DNA from: Lateolabrax maculatus
Lineage: Eukaryota; Chordata; Actinopteri; Acropomatiformes; Lateolabracidae
Assembly (NCBI GenBank): GCA_031216445.1
Contig: CM062206.1
Span: forward strand, 5,588,001-5,652,000
Length of the DNA stretch: 64,000 bases
Direction: 5' to 3'
Below, one piece after another: positions 40,242 through 53,600 of the stretch; positions within the stretch are counted from its first letter, which is position 1, and every line of letters starts with the position of its first letter. The translations under genes and the position numbers were made by a program. Under the pieces are notes generated by a model. The model saw only the letters and a list, made by a program, of their open reading frames with translations, was not told the DNA's origin and made no database searches.

Positions 40242-40983
40242 TTTATTGCAATTTCTACATGAAGTTTCCACATTTATTTAAATTGTATTTATTACTTCAT
40301 CGAAGGGGTAAAATAATTAATATTTTTCAGAGCCAGCCTGTTAAAAAAAAATCCAATCTGAACTGCCTGACCACATATTCAGTTTTCTTTCTAGTTTTTG
40401 GATTTGGATCTTTCCAAATTAAGGAAAATCTTTTTTAAATGATAAAAAAAAGCAATTGTGATATACTGCATTTCCATTATATGGAACTGAATGGTAAATA
40501 TTCCCACTGATTCCAACAAGGAAAATAGAATCTGATTCTACATAACCGAGACTTGAACGCCATATTTTTCTTTTAGTGTGTTCACTCTGACAGTATAGGA
40601 CACTAACATCGCCTTCCCGTGTTTGAAGCATCTAAAATCTTATTGTGTTTTCTTTTCAACATGGCCGCCACCCCAGAACAGTCTCTCTCTCCCTCTCTCG
40701 CTACATGATGAAACAGCTCCGTGGTGATACGTGGACCAATCAAATCCAGATTTCACTCGCATATCAGATGACATAAACACAAAGAATATATATATAAATA
40801 TATATATATATTTTTTTAAGACTGTCCCCTGATTCCTGTTTGGCCCCCATGATGAATCTTCATTGGTTACTGAACTGCAGGATGCAAAGATCCCGACACG
40901 CTGTGAAGGACATGATTTGCAGATAATCGGGTTAAAACAGGGATGGGGTTTCTTCCGTGAACCTTGTGCTTTTCTGTCGAGCG
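40242..40983 (-). other. limch1 3'UTR (inferred, minimum extent)
   Basis: Follows the limch1 stop on the - strand. The left limit is an AATAAA on the - strand (TTTATT at 40242-40247). Further AATAAA words occur at lower coordinates (for example near 40072, 40128 and 38907), so longer forms down to about 38900 are possible. It contains an AT-dinucleotide run near 40787-40812. Confidence 0.4.
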
Positions 40984-41009
40984 TCACAATGTGGTTGGCT
41001 GTCCGGCCG
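40984..41009 (-). CDS. limch1 last coding exon
   Basis: Preceded by acceptor CCTTTCAAG. With the T carried over from the previous exon it reads S-A-G-Q-P-T-T-L and TGA, the exact LIMCH1 C-terminus as I remember it from human. The stop codon is at 40984-40986. Confidence 0.9.
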
Positions 41010-44000
41010 CTTGAAAGGAAAAAGAAAGAGAAAGAGAAGGAAACCCATAATTTTCATCAACCGCAAATGTTTTTTTTAGGGTTTTTAAGGTCAAGGGCGT
41101 GCAGCTCTAACGAAAGAAAACCTCTTAATTCTGGAAAATGACCTTACAAGTCTTTTGATTGAAGCTCTGATTTAATTTTGTGGTTTTCTGATCCCCAAAT
41201 GATCACAGCTGCTGAGAGGTTATGTAAATGTGAGCTGTGCTTTTTAGAAAGGATGAACTTTTGCAAGGTGAAAGGGACGGAAAGTTACCGTCATCCTCTC
41301 TCAGCTGCTACATCACCAGTTTCTCTTCCTCCTGATGCAGCTTCAGATCCATCCTTCCACTCAGCCAAGCCTCACTGTGTCTGACACCTCTTTATTAAAG
41401 CTGCGCTGGGTAGGACTTTTAGATTAAAATACACTCGTCTTATCAGCCACACAGCAGGGCTGCAATAAGGAATGACACCTTTGAAATACAACTAATTTTT
41501 ATCGTAAAATAGTGTCAAGTTTACTTTGAAAATAATAAATCAAACAAACCTTCGTCTGTTTCTCTACGTGGTTTATGAGCACAACCTTTTTAAACCACCA
41601 TCACCTTTTTAAATACTGAATTTATTCATCAGTGAAAATATGAAATATGACCGACATAAGAAAACAATAAGGAACCAAAACACCTTACTCTTTGTATAAT
41701 TTTTAATAACGATCAAACTCTCTCTCTCTTTATGAGCATTAGGTAAGAGGAAAGTTATTTATTTATTTCTGGTGGTTGTGCTTTTGATATTCACGACTGT
41801 AGATGTGCTTGGAACCAGCTGACAGGACCTGACCACATTCATAACTCATTCATGTTTTGGATGGATGGATGGAAACATTGCTGTAGAGACGGAAAGGGGG
41901 TGAGACAAAACTGAGGGAGATGGGAGGAAGAACTGGGAGGGAGAGGCGGAGGGACTTACAGCGGGAGCGGATGTAGCACTGGTGGCAGTTGAGGAGGCCG
42001 TTTCTGATCCGGACGTCCGTCCCCGTGGTCGTGTCGCCTAACTGTCCCTTACACACTCCACACTGAAGAGAGAGAGAGAGAGAGGGAGGCATTTTTTATT
42101 AATATTAATAATTTGATAATTAGTTCTTAGTTGAAAAGACTAAAAACATCTCAGTGCTTTCCTGTCTGTGACCAACTGAAGATATAATTCTTAAAAATAT
42201 GTCAAAAATATTGAGTTTCATTTTTATAAAAGTCTCAGTAATTCAGATAACTGTATCAAACAGGGATAAATGGTACATTTGCTGGGGATTATCTTCAGCC
42301 ACGGATTAATACACATTTGGTGTTATAGTATTTCCGGCAGCAGTTTGGTGTATGTGGGTTCGATTTGAAACGTGCCCATGTTCATAATAATGAAGGAACA
42401 TATCATCCAGTCGGCTCAATGATAAGTTGAACAGTTTTTGCACAACAATGGAGCTCTATGGCACAGAGACAAACATATCAGGCTCTGAATAAACAGACAA
42501 TGCTTGTTAATAGGATCAATTTATTGTTGGAGTTTGTTTTTTTTTGTGGGATTTGTTCATAATAAGAAAAATACAGATTATCACCCAATTTATGCTTTAA
42601 TTGCATTAATATAACACAAAACACCACTGCTGAAGTACAGTACTTTTAATGGATAATTAAAGGAATAAAAAAATAGGATGATACTGAATCTTGACATAAA
42701 AAGCACTTTTTGTGCTCTTTCTGTCACCGACCTTAAAGCATTGAATGTGGAAGTAGAGACTGAGGGTCTCTATGATCATGGCCGCCCCCTTCCCTAACGG
42801 CTGCCCACAGCTGGAGCACAGCTTCTTCCCACTGACAGACCTACAGGCGAGAGAAAGAGACAGAAAGACAGAAAAACCAACGATACTTTAAGCTGTTTTG
42901 ACAGTGGATATGAAAGAGAAACACAGAGTTAATATGCTGCTCATTTGTCAGTGAATTGTTGTACTGGAAAACTGAGAAAGACAAGAAGAGAAATGCTGTT
43001 GATATAGAAAAAGCAAATCACACCCAAAGACACGTCAAAATCTAAAGTAGCAGCTCTCGACACATTAAACAATGACCGATCCTGATCTACATGTCAGACA
43101 GCATCCTCTGCAGTTCCACTATCTTTGCAGTGGACTACAGTGAACTACAATATATGCATTACATTTATTTTATAGAAGATTGTGTGGCGGTGAAGTATAT
43201 TCCATTCCCTTACCTACAGCGTTGGCCATTTTTGTTTGTATTTCTATTGATCAAGGTGCTTGTGTGATGTGTTTTCTGTTCATTTGTTGTCCCATCATTG
43301 ATATCACTCCTCTTGTGTCTTCTGTGTGTTATTTCTCAAACATTTGGTGATTATAATTGTATTTTAATGACGTGGGACTGAAGATCGAGCAGTCGAATTT
43401 CTAGACAAATGAATTAAAACCTCCTCTATTGCCGCGTATTGTACTAAAACTCCCACCGCATTCAAGGGTCCTTGCTGCAGTGGTACATGTTATGAGATGG
43501 GTGGAGAAATGTAGGCAGCAAAGCAGAAAATGACAATGCAGAAATGACCCCCCCCCACGTGGGCTGTTTGTGATGCAGTACCTGTTGGGTGCTGGAGGCA
43601 GTGTGTCTGGAGTTGGTGGACATGCTGCGGGGGGTTTTGATGAGCTGTGGCCCATGTTATTATCAATGGGACCAATCCTGGAAATGGACAGCAACATGCA
43701 ACGTGAGGATGACGACTCACAGCTACAGCGACTCGATTGGCTGCCAGAGTCAGACACGAACCAATCCAAGCCAGAAGAACCGAAATCTACTCAGTAATGT
43801 TTGGGCCAAACCCGGGTTTACTTTGTTGTTTAAAATGCACCGCTATGTGTTACTATAGGATATGATTCTTATAAACACCTTTCTGGTCATGGACTACTGT
43901 TTCTTTATGTGGTGGAAGATTAAGGGGTGAAATACAGGTACAAGATGCCACCTGGTGGTCAAACAGGTTAACTGAAGGTGTTACTAACAGCCAGGATGAA

Positions 44001-47000
44001 ATGTGAATGCAATCTATTTGGATTTAAAATAAGCAGTATTATGGTACCCGAGCAATGAAATAAAACAATGTTTAGAATGAAAGTTGTCTGGATTAATAAA
44101 ATAAAACACTGTTTTTCTGCAGCAGAACTTGGACTGAAGGCGTCTCTCACACACACTCACACACCTCCTGTCTCCCGCAGGCCGGCCGGGCTTGCTGCTG
44201 TCTGCTGTGGGTTCTTGTTGCTTCTTCACTGGAGTCGAGGTTTTGGCCGGCATCGGGGGAAGTTTTTGGCCGTTTTGCAGGCTGTGACCGAGCGTCTCCG
44301 CCTGACTGCTGCTCTGACTCACCGAGCTGAGGGTCAAACACATGTTGAGATACATTCTGTTGGCCATCATACCTACACACGTCACATGATGTAGTTTTGT
44401 TACTTGACCATTAAACAAAAACATGACAACCATTTACTAAGTTGTCTAACTTCTACAAACTGCCCCCGCCTGTTTCTCACATGGTTGGTAAGAACCTTGT
44501 TACACATGAGGCCTCATTTCAAGCCAGTTTTGCTCAGAATTTCAGCTGAAATGTCTGAAATGCAACGGTTACCACTTTAAGATAGGTCACTAACCTCCTG
44601 CCTGTTTTCATGCTGTCGTCAGCAGTGCTGATGTCACTGGTTCTGTCATTTTCTCTCCTTTTCCATTCAACACTTTCTGTGCTCCCCCTCTGTGGCGTCC
44701 AATCACAAACAGGGAACAGTTAGCCCACGCAAGTAATTGTCTGTAAACTGTCACCCAGAGGTCCCGCCTGAAGGGATGTAAAATGAATGCATGCATCTAT
44801 CAAACTATCTATAAGAAGTCAATCAGCCATTCACCGACTGCCTCTCCAGCAGCTCCTGCTTGCGTTCCCAGTCGGCCAGCGAACGGACGATGGCGTCCTT
44901 GGGCTCCGAGGTGGAGGAGAGCTCCCCTCGGCTGGGGGAGGGCAGGGCTGAGGAGCGGGGAGTGAGAGGCGCCACAGTCTCCTCCAGTATCCTACGCTCC
45001 TGTGGTGATGGGAGAGTTGGGTGAACAACACGTAAGTACTATCACAGGTTAAGATTATCAGTCGGCAAATACACCTTTGTTTTGGATTTAAAAATTCACA
45101 ATGCACACATATTATACATTTAGTTCCAAAATGATCCTGTTTTCAGATATTCTAGGTATAAATACAAAAGAAACATGGTCAAAAGACAATAAATTAAAAA
45201 AAAAAAACATATTGTGGCTGCAACATGTGCACTTAACCCATACACATGCACACACCTCCTCGTGGTACTTCCTCTCCTCCTCTGCCACCTCCCTCTGTGC
45301 TTTCTCCCACTCCTCCTTCAGCTTCTCCTGCTCGCGCCGGTACTTCTCCTGTTACCACGGCAACAGACACATGACATACAGCACAGGGCAAAAGAGGAAG
45401 ACTAAACTGTCTGCCGGTGGATATGTTGGAAGGAAAAACAGAGGTGATCAAAAGGAGTTTTGAAAAGGCTTCAGTCTGAATCAGTCGATGATAGAAATCT
45501 CTCCCAGTGCATCCTGCTTAATTTAATCTATGAAGGGACTGAGGCCTGTAAATCCTGCTGTAATATTTGACTACATAATATTTCCATGTGGGCTTCCTTC
45601 AGCATGTACTTTAAATATAAGACTTGACTTGGAGGAATAAATTAATGCATACTGTAGGTAGCTTGCAGTTCCTCTGTTATGGCTAAACACTTGCTCAGAT
45701 CTGATATTTGCGTGTTAGGGATAAAAAGCAAACAATAGAGACTAGGAGCAGGCACTGTGGAAAAAAGGCAGAAGTAGAGCATGCAGAGCTCAGGGTTCCT
45801 ACACAATTTTCATTTAAAAAACTACCTTACATTTTTTTTTAAAATTTGTTATGTCCTTCTGACATTTAAGATTGTTCTAGACCACGTAAGACTCATTTTT
45901 CACTCTTTTCAGACTTGTGTAGGAACCCCAAGAGAAGGCCAAATGTAAAGATCCAAGATTTAGAGAGAAAGCAACTTAAGCAAGACAGATGACAGATCGA
46001 AACACAGAGACAACACAGAATCAACCAGGGAGGTAACAAGCACATTGATGCACCAGACATTCATCCATTACAGCGCATCTCATCTCAAACAGTCCTGCAA
46101 CAACCGGAAGGCAGAGAAATCTGTGCTCATCGCTGTTGTTTTCAAGATTTATTTATCGAGATTACACTGTAGATGAGTACAGTATTTCATGGACACCAAT
46201 GAATCCTTTACACGTTTAAAAATATGTGGACCTGAGATGCACCTCTGATTGGCTGAGGAGAGAGAGGGTGATTTGGGCAGCAGCAACAGCAGCAACCTTG
46301 GACAAAGTCCTTGTCTGTGCATGAGATGGAGACAGTGAGCGGACAAAACCAAAGTAGAGGTTCTTCCACTGCACGAAATCGCCCTCTAGTGGTCAAAGTG
46401 TGCATAGGAGTAGTTAGGGTGTGACTTTGGGGAGGATATGCTCGATATTAAACAAACATGGAGGCAAGCTTTGCAAGTAGCAATGAAATGTGGTTAAACT
46501 AACTGATTCTGAGCTGAACAAAGACTGTCACACAGCAGCTTACTGTGCTACTACGTGGTTTTAGTTCACTTTCAAGGTTTTGTAAACAGTAAAGGGTTTA
46601 AAAATGGCCAAAATGTGTTCGAAAAGTGAAAAGTTTTCAGACATTTAAGTTACATATAATCTTTTTTACACTAAAATATATTCACTGAATTATATTGTTA
46701 CTGTTATAATGTAACCTACATGTCTAAAAAAGCCCAGCATTGACTCATGCATAGCTTATGTTTAACAAGTCATCCCAATAAAATGTCAGCCATACAACAT
46801 ACAATTTGTTTAATTTAAAGCGTCTTTGACACAAATTCAATCATGAGGGCTAGTGACTGTAAATTTAAGGCCTGAGACTAGAGTTTTAATTATACTCGAC
46901 AACAGTCAGCCTCTGTTCTACTATTTATTTTTTCCAAGTATTATTTAAGCTATATGATTATCCACTAATGCATTGCTAACAAACATTTGAAAGCCTCTTT

Positions 47001-47395
47001 ATCTTTAACAAAAGGTACATTTATTATAATCTAGAGTCAAAACATATATTTAAAACGATCTTTTTACCACTGGGCTGAGGTTTATCTCAACCGGACTTGT
47101 TTGTACACTCTCTACTAAAACGCAGTAGATACTTCCAGCTAAAAGTCAGTTCTGCACCTAATCCTCACAATGCCGGTGCCTTGCTCAGACACTAAGCTCC
47201 ACGAGGAACTGCACCCCTAACCTTGCAGACCCATGCGCCATGCTTTACCCTTTGAGGTATACTGTGTACCTGCAGCATGCGCTCCTGCTCTTGCTGCCAC
47301 CTTTCCTGACGCTTTCGCTCCTCATCCGGGTCCCAAGACCAGCGGTCACCCCGCCTGGCCTGGGGCAACACCGGGACTGACACCTGATAGACCCC

Positions 47396-47455
<60 letters not shown>

Positions 47456-47562
47456 TGCCCAAATACACACGACACACAAATATTCATGCACAGATTCACA
47501 CAGAAACACACATTCTCACCAACCACGAAGCCAATGAGAGACCAATAGATTGATATGGCCCC

Positions 47563-47618
<56 letters not shown>

Positions 47619-50600
47619 TCAACACCAATGTGCACACACATCCACCACAGGAGAAGAAGGGAAGGGAGGAGACAGAAATAGTTGGTCTACCACAACAGCA
47701 CTACTCCAATGCTAGCCAAAGGACTCCTACTAAGAAGAGAGAAGACAGAGAAAGAGACAGATGAGCTCAAAGGAAAACAAAAGCAGTCTGTGGCGTTTTC
47801 TACAGCATCCTCATCTGGCATGCTACATGAACAAATCCTGTCCTGTGATATGTAGTAGAGCAGTAGGACACAGTGAGTGATGCCTGATCTCAGGAAATGA
47901 AGATGAAATTTTGCTTACAAACCACTTTATGGGGTTGTGAGATACGATCACCGTATATTTAAAATACTGGATGTTTCTAAATGTAAGAATTCTTAATTAA
48001 GTGTTGGACACTGCTGATTAAATACATGCAAGCAGTCTTTTTCATATATATCTTGGTTTATGTTATGTTTCCTTTTAGATTAAATACTGTTTATAAAAGG
48101 TACCTGCTTATTTTTCCTTAATCTTACCTGCAGACTTAGGTAATTTGTTTCTTTTTTCCTGAATTTTCATCACCTTTTCAGCATTGGACTTCTGTTTTAT
48201 CTCTGTGTACATGCAGTATGTTGTAACCCAGGAGATGATAAGCCAGATGAGAAGCAGTAAAAGGGTTTTTCAGAGTCTGACATCAACATATTTTGTAGTC
48301 AGATGGTGCTTTTTACTCACGTTTCCGCGGCAATCCTTCTCCATCTCTTCTGAAGTGGAAGTGTGAGAGGGAACATTAAAACACAATTTAAACAAACATT
48401 CTGGAAACAGGTTATCAAACTAAATGTCTTTTGATGGGGTAAACACGCCAAGTGCTGATTTGACAACGAAAGGAGTAAAGACGCTGATGAAAAATAACAG
48501 AGAGACCAGTGACAGTAAACCACCAAGAGCAACATACTACATCTGGAGTTTACTCTTTATCAGCTGTCTTTTCTTGCCCTTCAGCTTTTATTTTGTCTTT
48601 ATCTTTGGGTGTCTTTAGCTAAAAATTAAAACATTTCCAAAATCACTGATGTAGGAGTTATCCAGATGTTGATGTTGTATCTTTTGGTAGAAAAGCTTGC
48701 AATGTAAAGCACACTGAGGCAAACAAAACAGATCATTTATGAAGTGAAGTAGGTCATCGTCATCATTTTCATAAATTGTCATAGGTGACCTACTTCACTG
48801 GATATTTTGGAAAGACAGTGCATCCTAATCAACATGAGGATACTAACATGAATCAAAATCAAGAACACTCTTTAACAATGAAAACACACAGATGAGTTTG
48901 AACTGGAGCAGCTCTGCACTTGTTTCATTGTACATAGTTGTAGTACAAATACGAAACTACAAAACACACTAAAAACAGAGAGAGCACATCACTGATCATC
49001 CACAACACAGAGATGGGACTAAAAGGCTGTCGTCTAGCCCTTGGAGAAACGGCAGGAAAACCCTGTGCATTCAGCACCTGGAGATGGTAACATGAGCTCC
49101 ACCGACGAGTGAAGGGGTTTACCTGGCGGAGCGAAGAACTCCCAGCGTAACTTAGGGTTGCTGGTTGCCAGCGGAGACCTGACACTGTTTTCAAACTCTA
49201 TAGCGAAATATAAAAATATGTGGGTGGAAGGACAGGAGGGAATGAGGGGAAGGAAGGGAGGAAAGGAGGAGAGCGATAAGGGATAGACAGATGTCAAAAC
49301 CAGGAGTCGGTATGGACATCGAGAGAATTGGGGAAGGCTTTTATAGTTCTGCTCCTGTGATACTGTAGGCTAAATTAATTGTTACTGGAAAAACAATCTT
49401 TAGCCTTTAGAGGCTGTAATACAGATTTAGTATAAAGTCAACATGTTTTCTTTCCCACTAAAATTTCAAGACAACACTAACTTGAGGGCCAAAAAGTTAG
49501 AATAAAGACAGAAAAGGACATAACAACAAAGCAGTGCTTTTATTACACTATCTGGAAAGGTTACAGTTAACCTCTTTTGTAAATATTTGTTGGATCTCAG
49601 GTTGTGTACTCGTCTACATTGTGAAAAATGAAAAGGGGACTTCAGTGTAGGAGCCAATTAGAGATCACTGACTGTTGAACAGAAAAAAAAGTTGAAGCAG
49701 GAATTTGTGCAGGTTTCCAAAATAGGTATTAATTAATTAATAATTAATATTCACACATTACTGAAGGCCCCTTAAACTCTGATTCAAACATCTTGCTGTA
49801 CAACAGAAAGAGTGTCAGGCTGAAAGGCAAAAGGGAAAAGAGAAAAAAGCCAGCAAGGAGCATATGCTTATCAAACTCAGAAAACAAGGAGATGTATGGC
49901 AAAGAAGCAGCTGGCTTGGTATTTGGATGTGAGGCGTTCACTGACCTGCTGTCATTTCCTTCGATGGGTGACATCCGAATGATTCTGGTGTAGCTAAGCT
50001 TGGTACGGTCTCTCTTTCCTGTGATGTCTCCTGGGAACTGGGAACACTTGCCTGCAGGGAGATTCAAAGATTATTCGTTAGGTGAGTGGGTAATCATTTC
50101 TTTGGTTTGTTTGGTGACAAAAGTTTATATCAGTTTGTTTAACAGCCTCACCTGTAAAGTTACTGACTGACTTGGCTGTGCGCTGACCCCTGACTGGACA
50201 AGACTGGAGATGTTTTGACCAGGTGGTTCAGTTTTTTCTTGTTCTTGTTTGGCTTCTGAAATCACACAGAAACACAATTTTATAACTAATGTTAAAACCA
50301 TATGAAAAACAGAAAACACTTTCATTTTACATTTTTGCCCTCAAAATTTCAGTGGTGTTTAAAAACTAAAAATAAATTTAGGTAAAATGGAAAAGGTCAA
50401 TGACAAGTAATGATACATGTCTATGAGCAACCACACGGGGTCAGTATAGCAGCATGCTGTTCAGACCTGCAGGGGGCGTTTGTTGAGCTGCAGTACTTGA
50501 TTTCTCCTCTGGAGCAGCTGCTGACTGGCTTCCAGTCCTCCCAAAGCTTTCTTCTGGCTTCTGCAGCTCCTGTGAGGGTCACAGATGGTTTCCAAGTTAA

Positions 50601-53600
50601 ACTAAGCAAGCCTGAGATCAAGAGGCCGATGTAGTGCATGAGCTATATGTATAAACAAATCAGGTTTTAGTCTTGATCAGACACATTCCAACAATTAGAT
50701 AAACTTGCCAAAAGCCTTGCAAAGTGCAAAGAGCATCTAAAGACAAGGAGCAGATTACAGAACTAAATACAGTACGTTAACAAGTCACACAGGTCTTACA
50801 ACTGATCTCTAGTGTTTCAACTAATTACTGTAAGAAGATGAAGGGGATGTAAAGTAAAGTAAATGCATGTATGTACAGCAACAGACAGCTTTCTGCAGCA
50901 GTGTTGAGAGACTACAGAAGACTAATCATACCTATGACCTTACTAGGAGCCGTACACATGTTAGACTTGAACTTTTAGGGTGCAGGTGACACATACGAAA
51001 TGATTGCTGACGAGGAGCAAAGTAGATTCATTTTCTGATCTTTCTAGAACACTAATCACTCTGTTTTTAATTTGATTGGATTTTATTTAAGGTTCTATTT
51101 TCAGGTTTTATTGTAATCAACTATAAAAGATCCTAATCCTGACCGATGGGAGCGAGGTGGGCCGGCTGGGTGGCGTCGAATGCTCAATGACTTTCTCTTC
51201 TTGGACGCCCTTAGAAGTCGGTTCTGTGCCACCTTTCGCCTCCTTGGCCTGTGTTGACACTGGACTTTCTCCTCTGGTTGAGGCGTGTGGACTGTGTGTT
51301 GGCGAGGCTGCTGACGAGGGAGCATCTACTGTGCTGCTGCTGGTTACTGAAGGGGACGCCTGGAAATGAGGAGGAGATTCCCTTCCTTGACTCTCAGGTG
51401 TGGTGGGAACGTCGGCGCTTCCTATGTCGCCGTTGACTCGGAGCAAACCATCCGCCTAAATTGGAAGAAAACATGTTTAATATTGACTTTATATATACAT
51501 ACATACATACATATATGGAGATGCTTTAAAAGCATGAAAGGTAACCTAAGGAGTGTCCAGACAGTACCTCGACCTAGTGTTGGATGATTTGTCCTGATTA
51601 ATTACTTGGGGAGAGCTGACTTCTCTTTAAAAGGATATTTTCCCTATTCTGTTAAATTCCTGAATTATTTATTTATTCAAAACTGAGAACATGGGAGTAA
51701 ATTTGCATCTGTATGAGATTTGTAATGTTTATAATTTGTTAAATTCAGTTATTTTCCAGCCCTAATTTTACACATATGACTGAGGTGGATGAAAAATCAG
51801 GAGGAAACATTTCCTGAGGTTCAGCTACAAAATCTTTTCAACAGTAAACAAAATTAACTGATGAGAACCAAAAAATTAAAATAAACTCTTAATGCCTAAA
51901 AACCCAGTGCCCTCATTTGTGGTCATTACCAGCCTCTCATCTCTGTTCGTTATTAGCTATTCATCTAGCTCACAACACCATGCTGGCCTCTATGACAAAG
52001 AGGCTCTAATGTATGTGTGAGGAGCTCCTAGTGAGCGGTAACTTAAGACACAGTGGTGGAGTTGGGTGAATGCAGTCTCTCAGTCTGCCCCCCTCCGCCT
52101 CCACCTTCTCATCCCTCTCCGAGCAGTCTGTGTGGGCCTTCTTTGTCCGCCGGGAGCCCACTTCACATTGAGAGGGCCCTACTTGTCAACTTCTTAAGTC
52201 AATAGGGAACAGAGGGCTCCATTCAAAGCCGGGCTCCGCTCAGACTCTTGACAAGACATTCCAGAAAAGCGCTCTGCCCCATTAGGTCTGGTAATAACCT
52301 GCCCCTCCCTCCCCGCCACACCAAAACATAAGATCTTGATTTTGAATATTCCCATTTGGCAATTTTTCCAGAAGAAAAGGAAATGGATCCTGTTGAGAGT
52401 ACTTTGAGCTAAATTGAAACATTACATGCTTGTTCGGGGAGGGGAAGTCTTGTGTTTTCCTAGAAACTAGCCGGCTCATCACCATGGTGTTTCTGTGGCA
52501 TTCTAATGTAACTGCCAAGAGAGCTGGAGGGGAATTTACCCACCAGCCTGCGGGAGGGCAGCCAACACTGGGAAGTAATCACACGCAAAGTGGTCAAGAC
52601 CTCAACCATTCCCTCTGCAGAACTGTTGTGGTTACACTAACCAGACCTCAATCATTTCATGTATCTATGAAGAGAACAATATCATCACAGTGTGAGGAAC
52701 CTAAATAAAGTTAACACTGTGGGCTGTAGTCTAGTGGGGAGCTTTTACTGTGACAACCAGACATTTGACAAGGAAACAACCCACAAGGCATTTGGAGGAT
52801 GCTGTAAAGCATAGTTGCAGCAGCAATAATGCATTCATTGTTATTGCTGGAGTGCTTCAGAGTCAGTCTCACCTTGCTGGGCCAGGGTTCAGCCGCTGTG
52901 GGTCGGGACTGGAAGTAAGGCTTGGGCGTCAGTAAAGGCACCGGTTTGGGCGACAGGCCTCGGGTGGATGGCGGCTCAGATGAGCGAGAGCGAATCTGAG
53001 GCCGATGGTGTGAGGAGTCTTTGGGAAACTCCTCGATTCGTGCCTCCAGTGTAGACGTGAACTTCGGGGCCGGGGCGGACTGCTGGCGCAGATACCTCAA
53101 GGGCCCGTTGGGGTCCATGTCGAAGGGGTCTGGGGTCGTCGGGGAGGCGGACAGGGACAGGGAGAGAGGGAAGGGTGAGGTGGGAAAGGAGGGATCAGCA
53201 GATATGCTGCGGTCCAGCAGCTTTGGCAGCTGTAGGCGTTCCATGACTGATTCGCTGATGGAGAAACGCTGGGCGTAACGTTGGAGGATGGCTGATGCCT
53301 CCTCTGGGGTTCTGGCTCTCCTGTACGCATCCCGCAGCTCCTCCTCACGACGCTCCCTGTTGAAGGGAAGGAGGCACAGAAGGGATAAAGCAAAACAGCT
53401 GTGTTAAATGTGAAGCAACTGATATGATCAACTTGATTTATATTTAATAAATATTAACTTTGCTACTCTCTATTAGCAGGTGATATGATAAGTGATTCAA
53501 CCGTATCTAAAAAACTTAAGGAAATCACACAGTAAATCTTCTGGTGCAAATTATATCATGGCTATGTTTTCAGGAAATGACCAGGGGCCTCAGTTATAAC

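Noticed and set aside
43570..43797. 75-codon plus-strand open frame
   Set aside because: Mostly the antisense of the limch1 cassette exon at 43582-43677 and its flank; the minus-strand reading has the splice sites and the fitting phase.
47245..47637. 130-codon minus frame with Cys-Val repeats
   Set aside because: Artefact of two microsatellites; only the 47270-47383 part is coding, and in a different frame use.
52060..52320. Possible extra limch1 exon in a GC-balanced stretch
   Set aside because: No open frame with splice sites of fitting phase; kept only as possible regulatory DNA.
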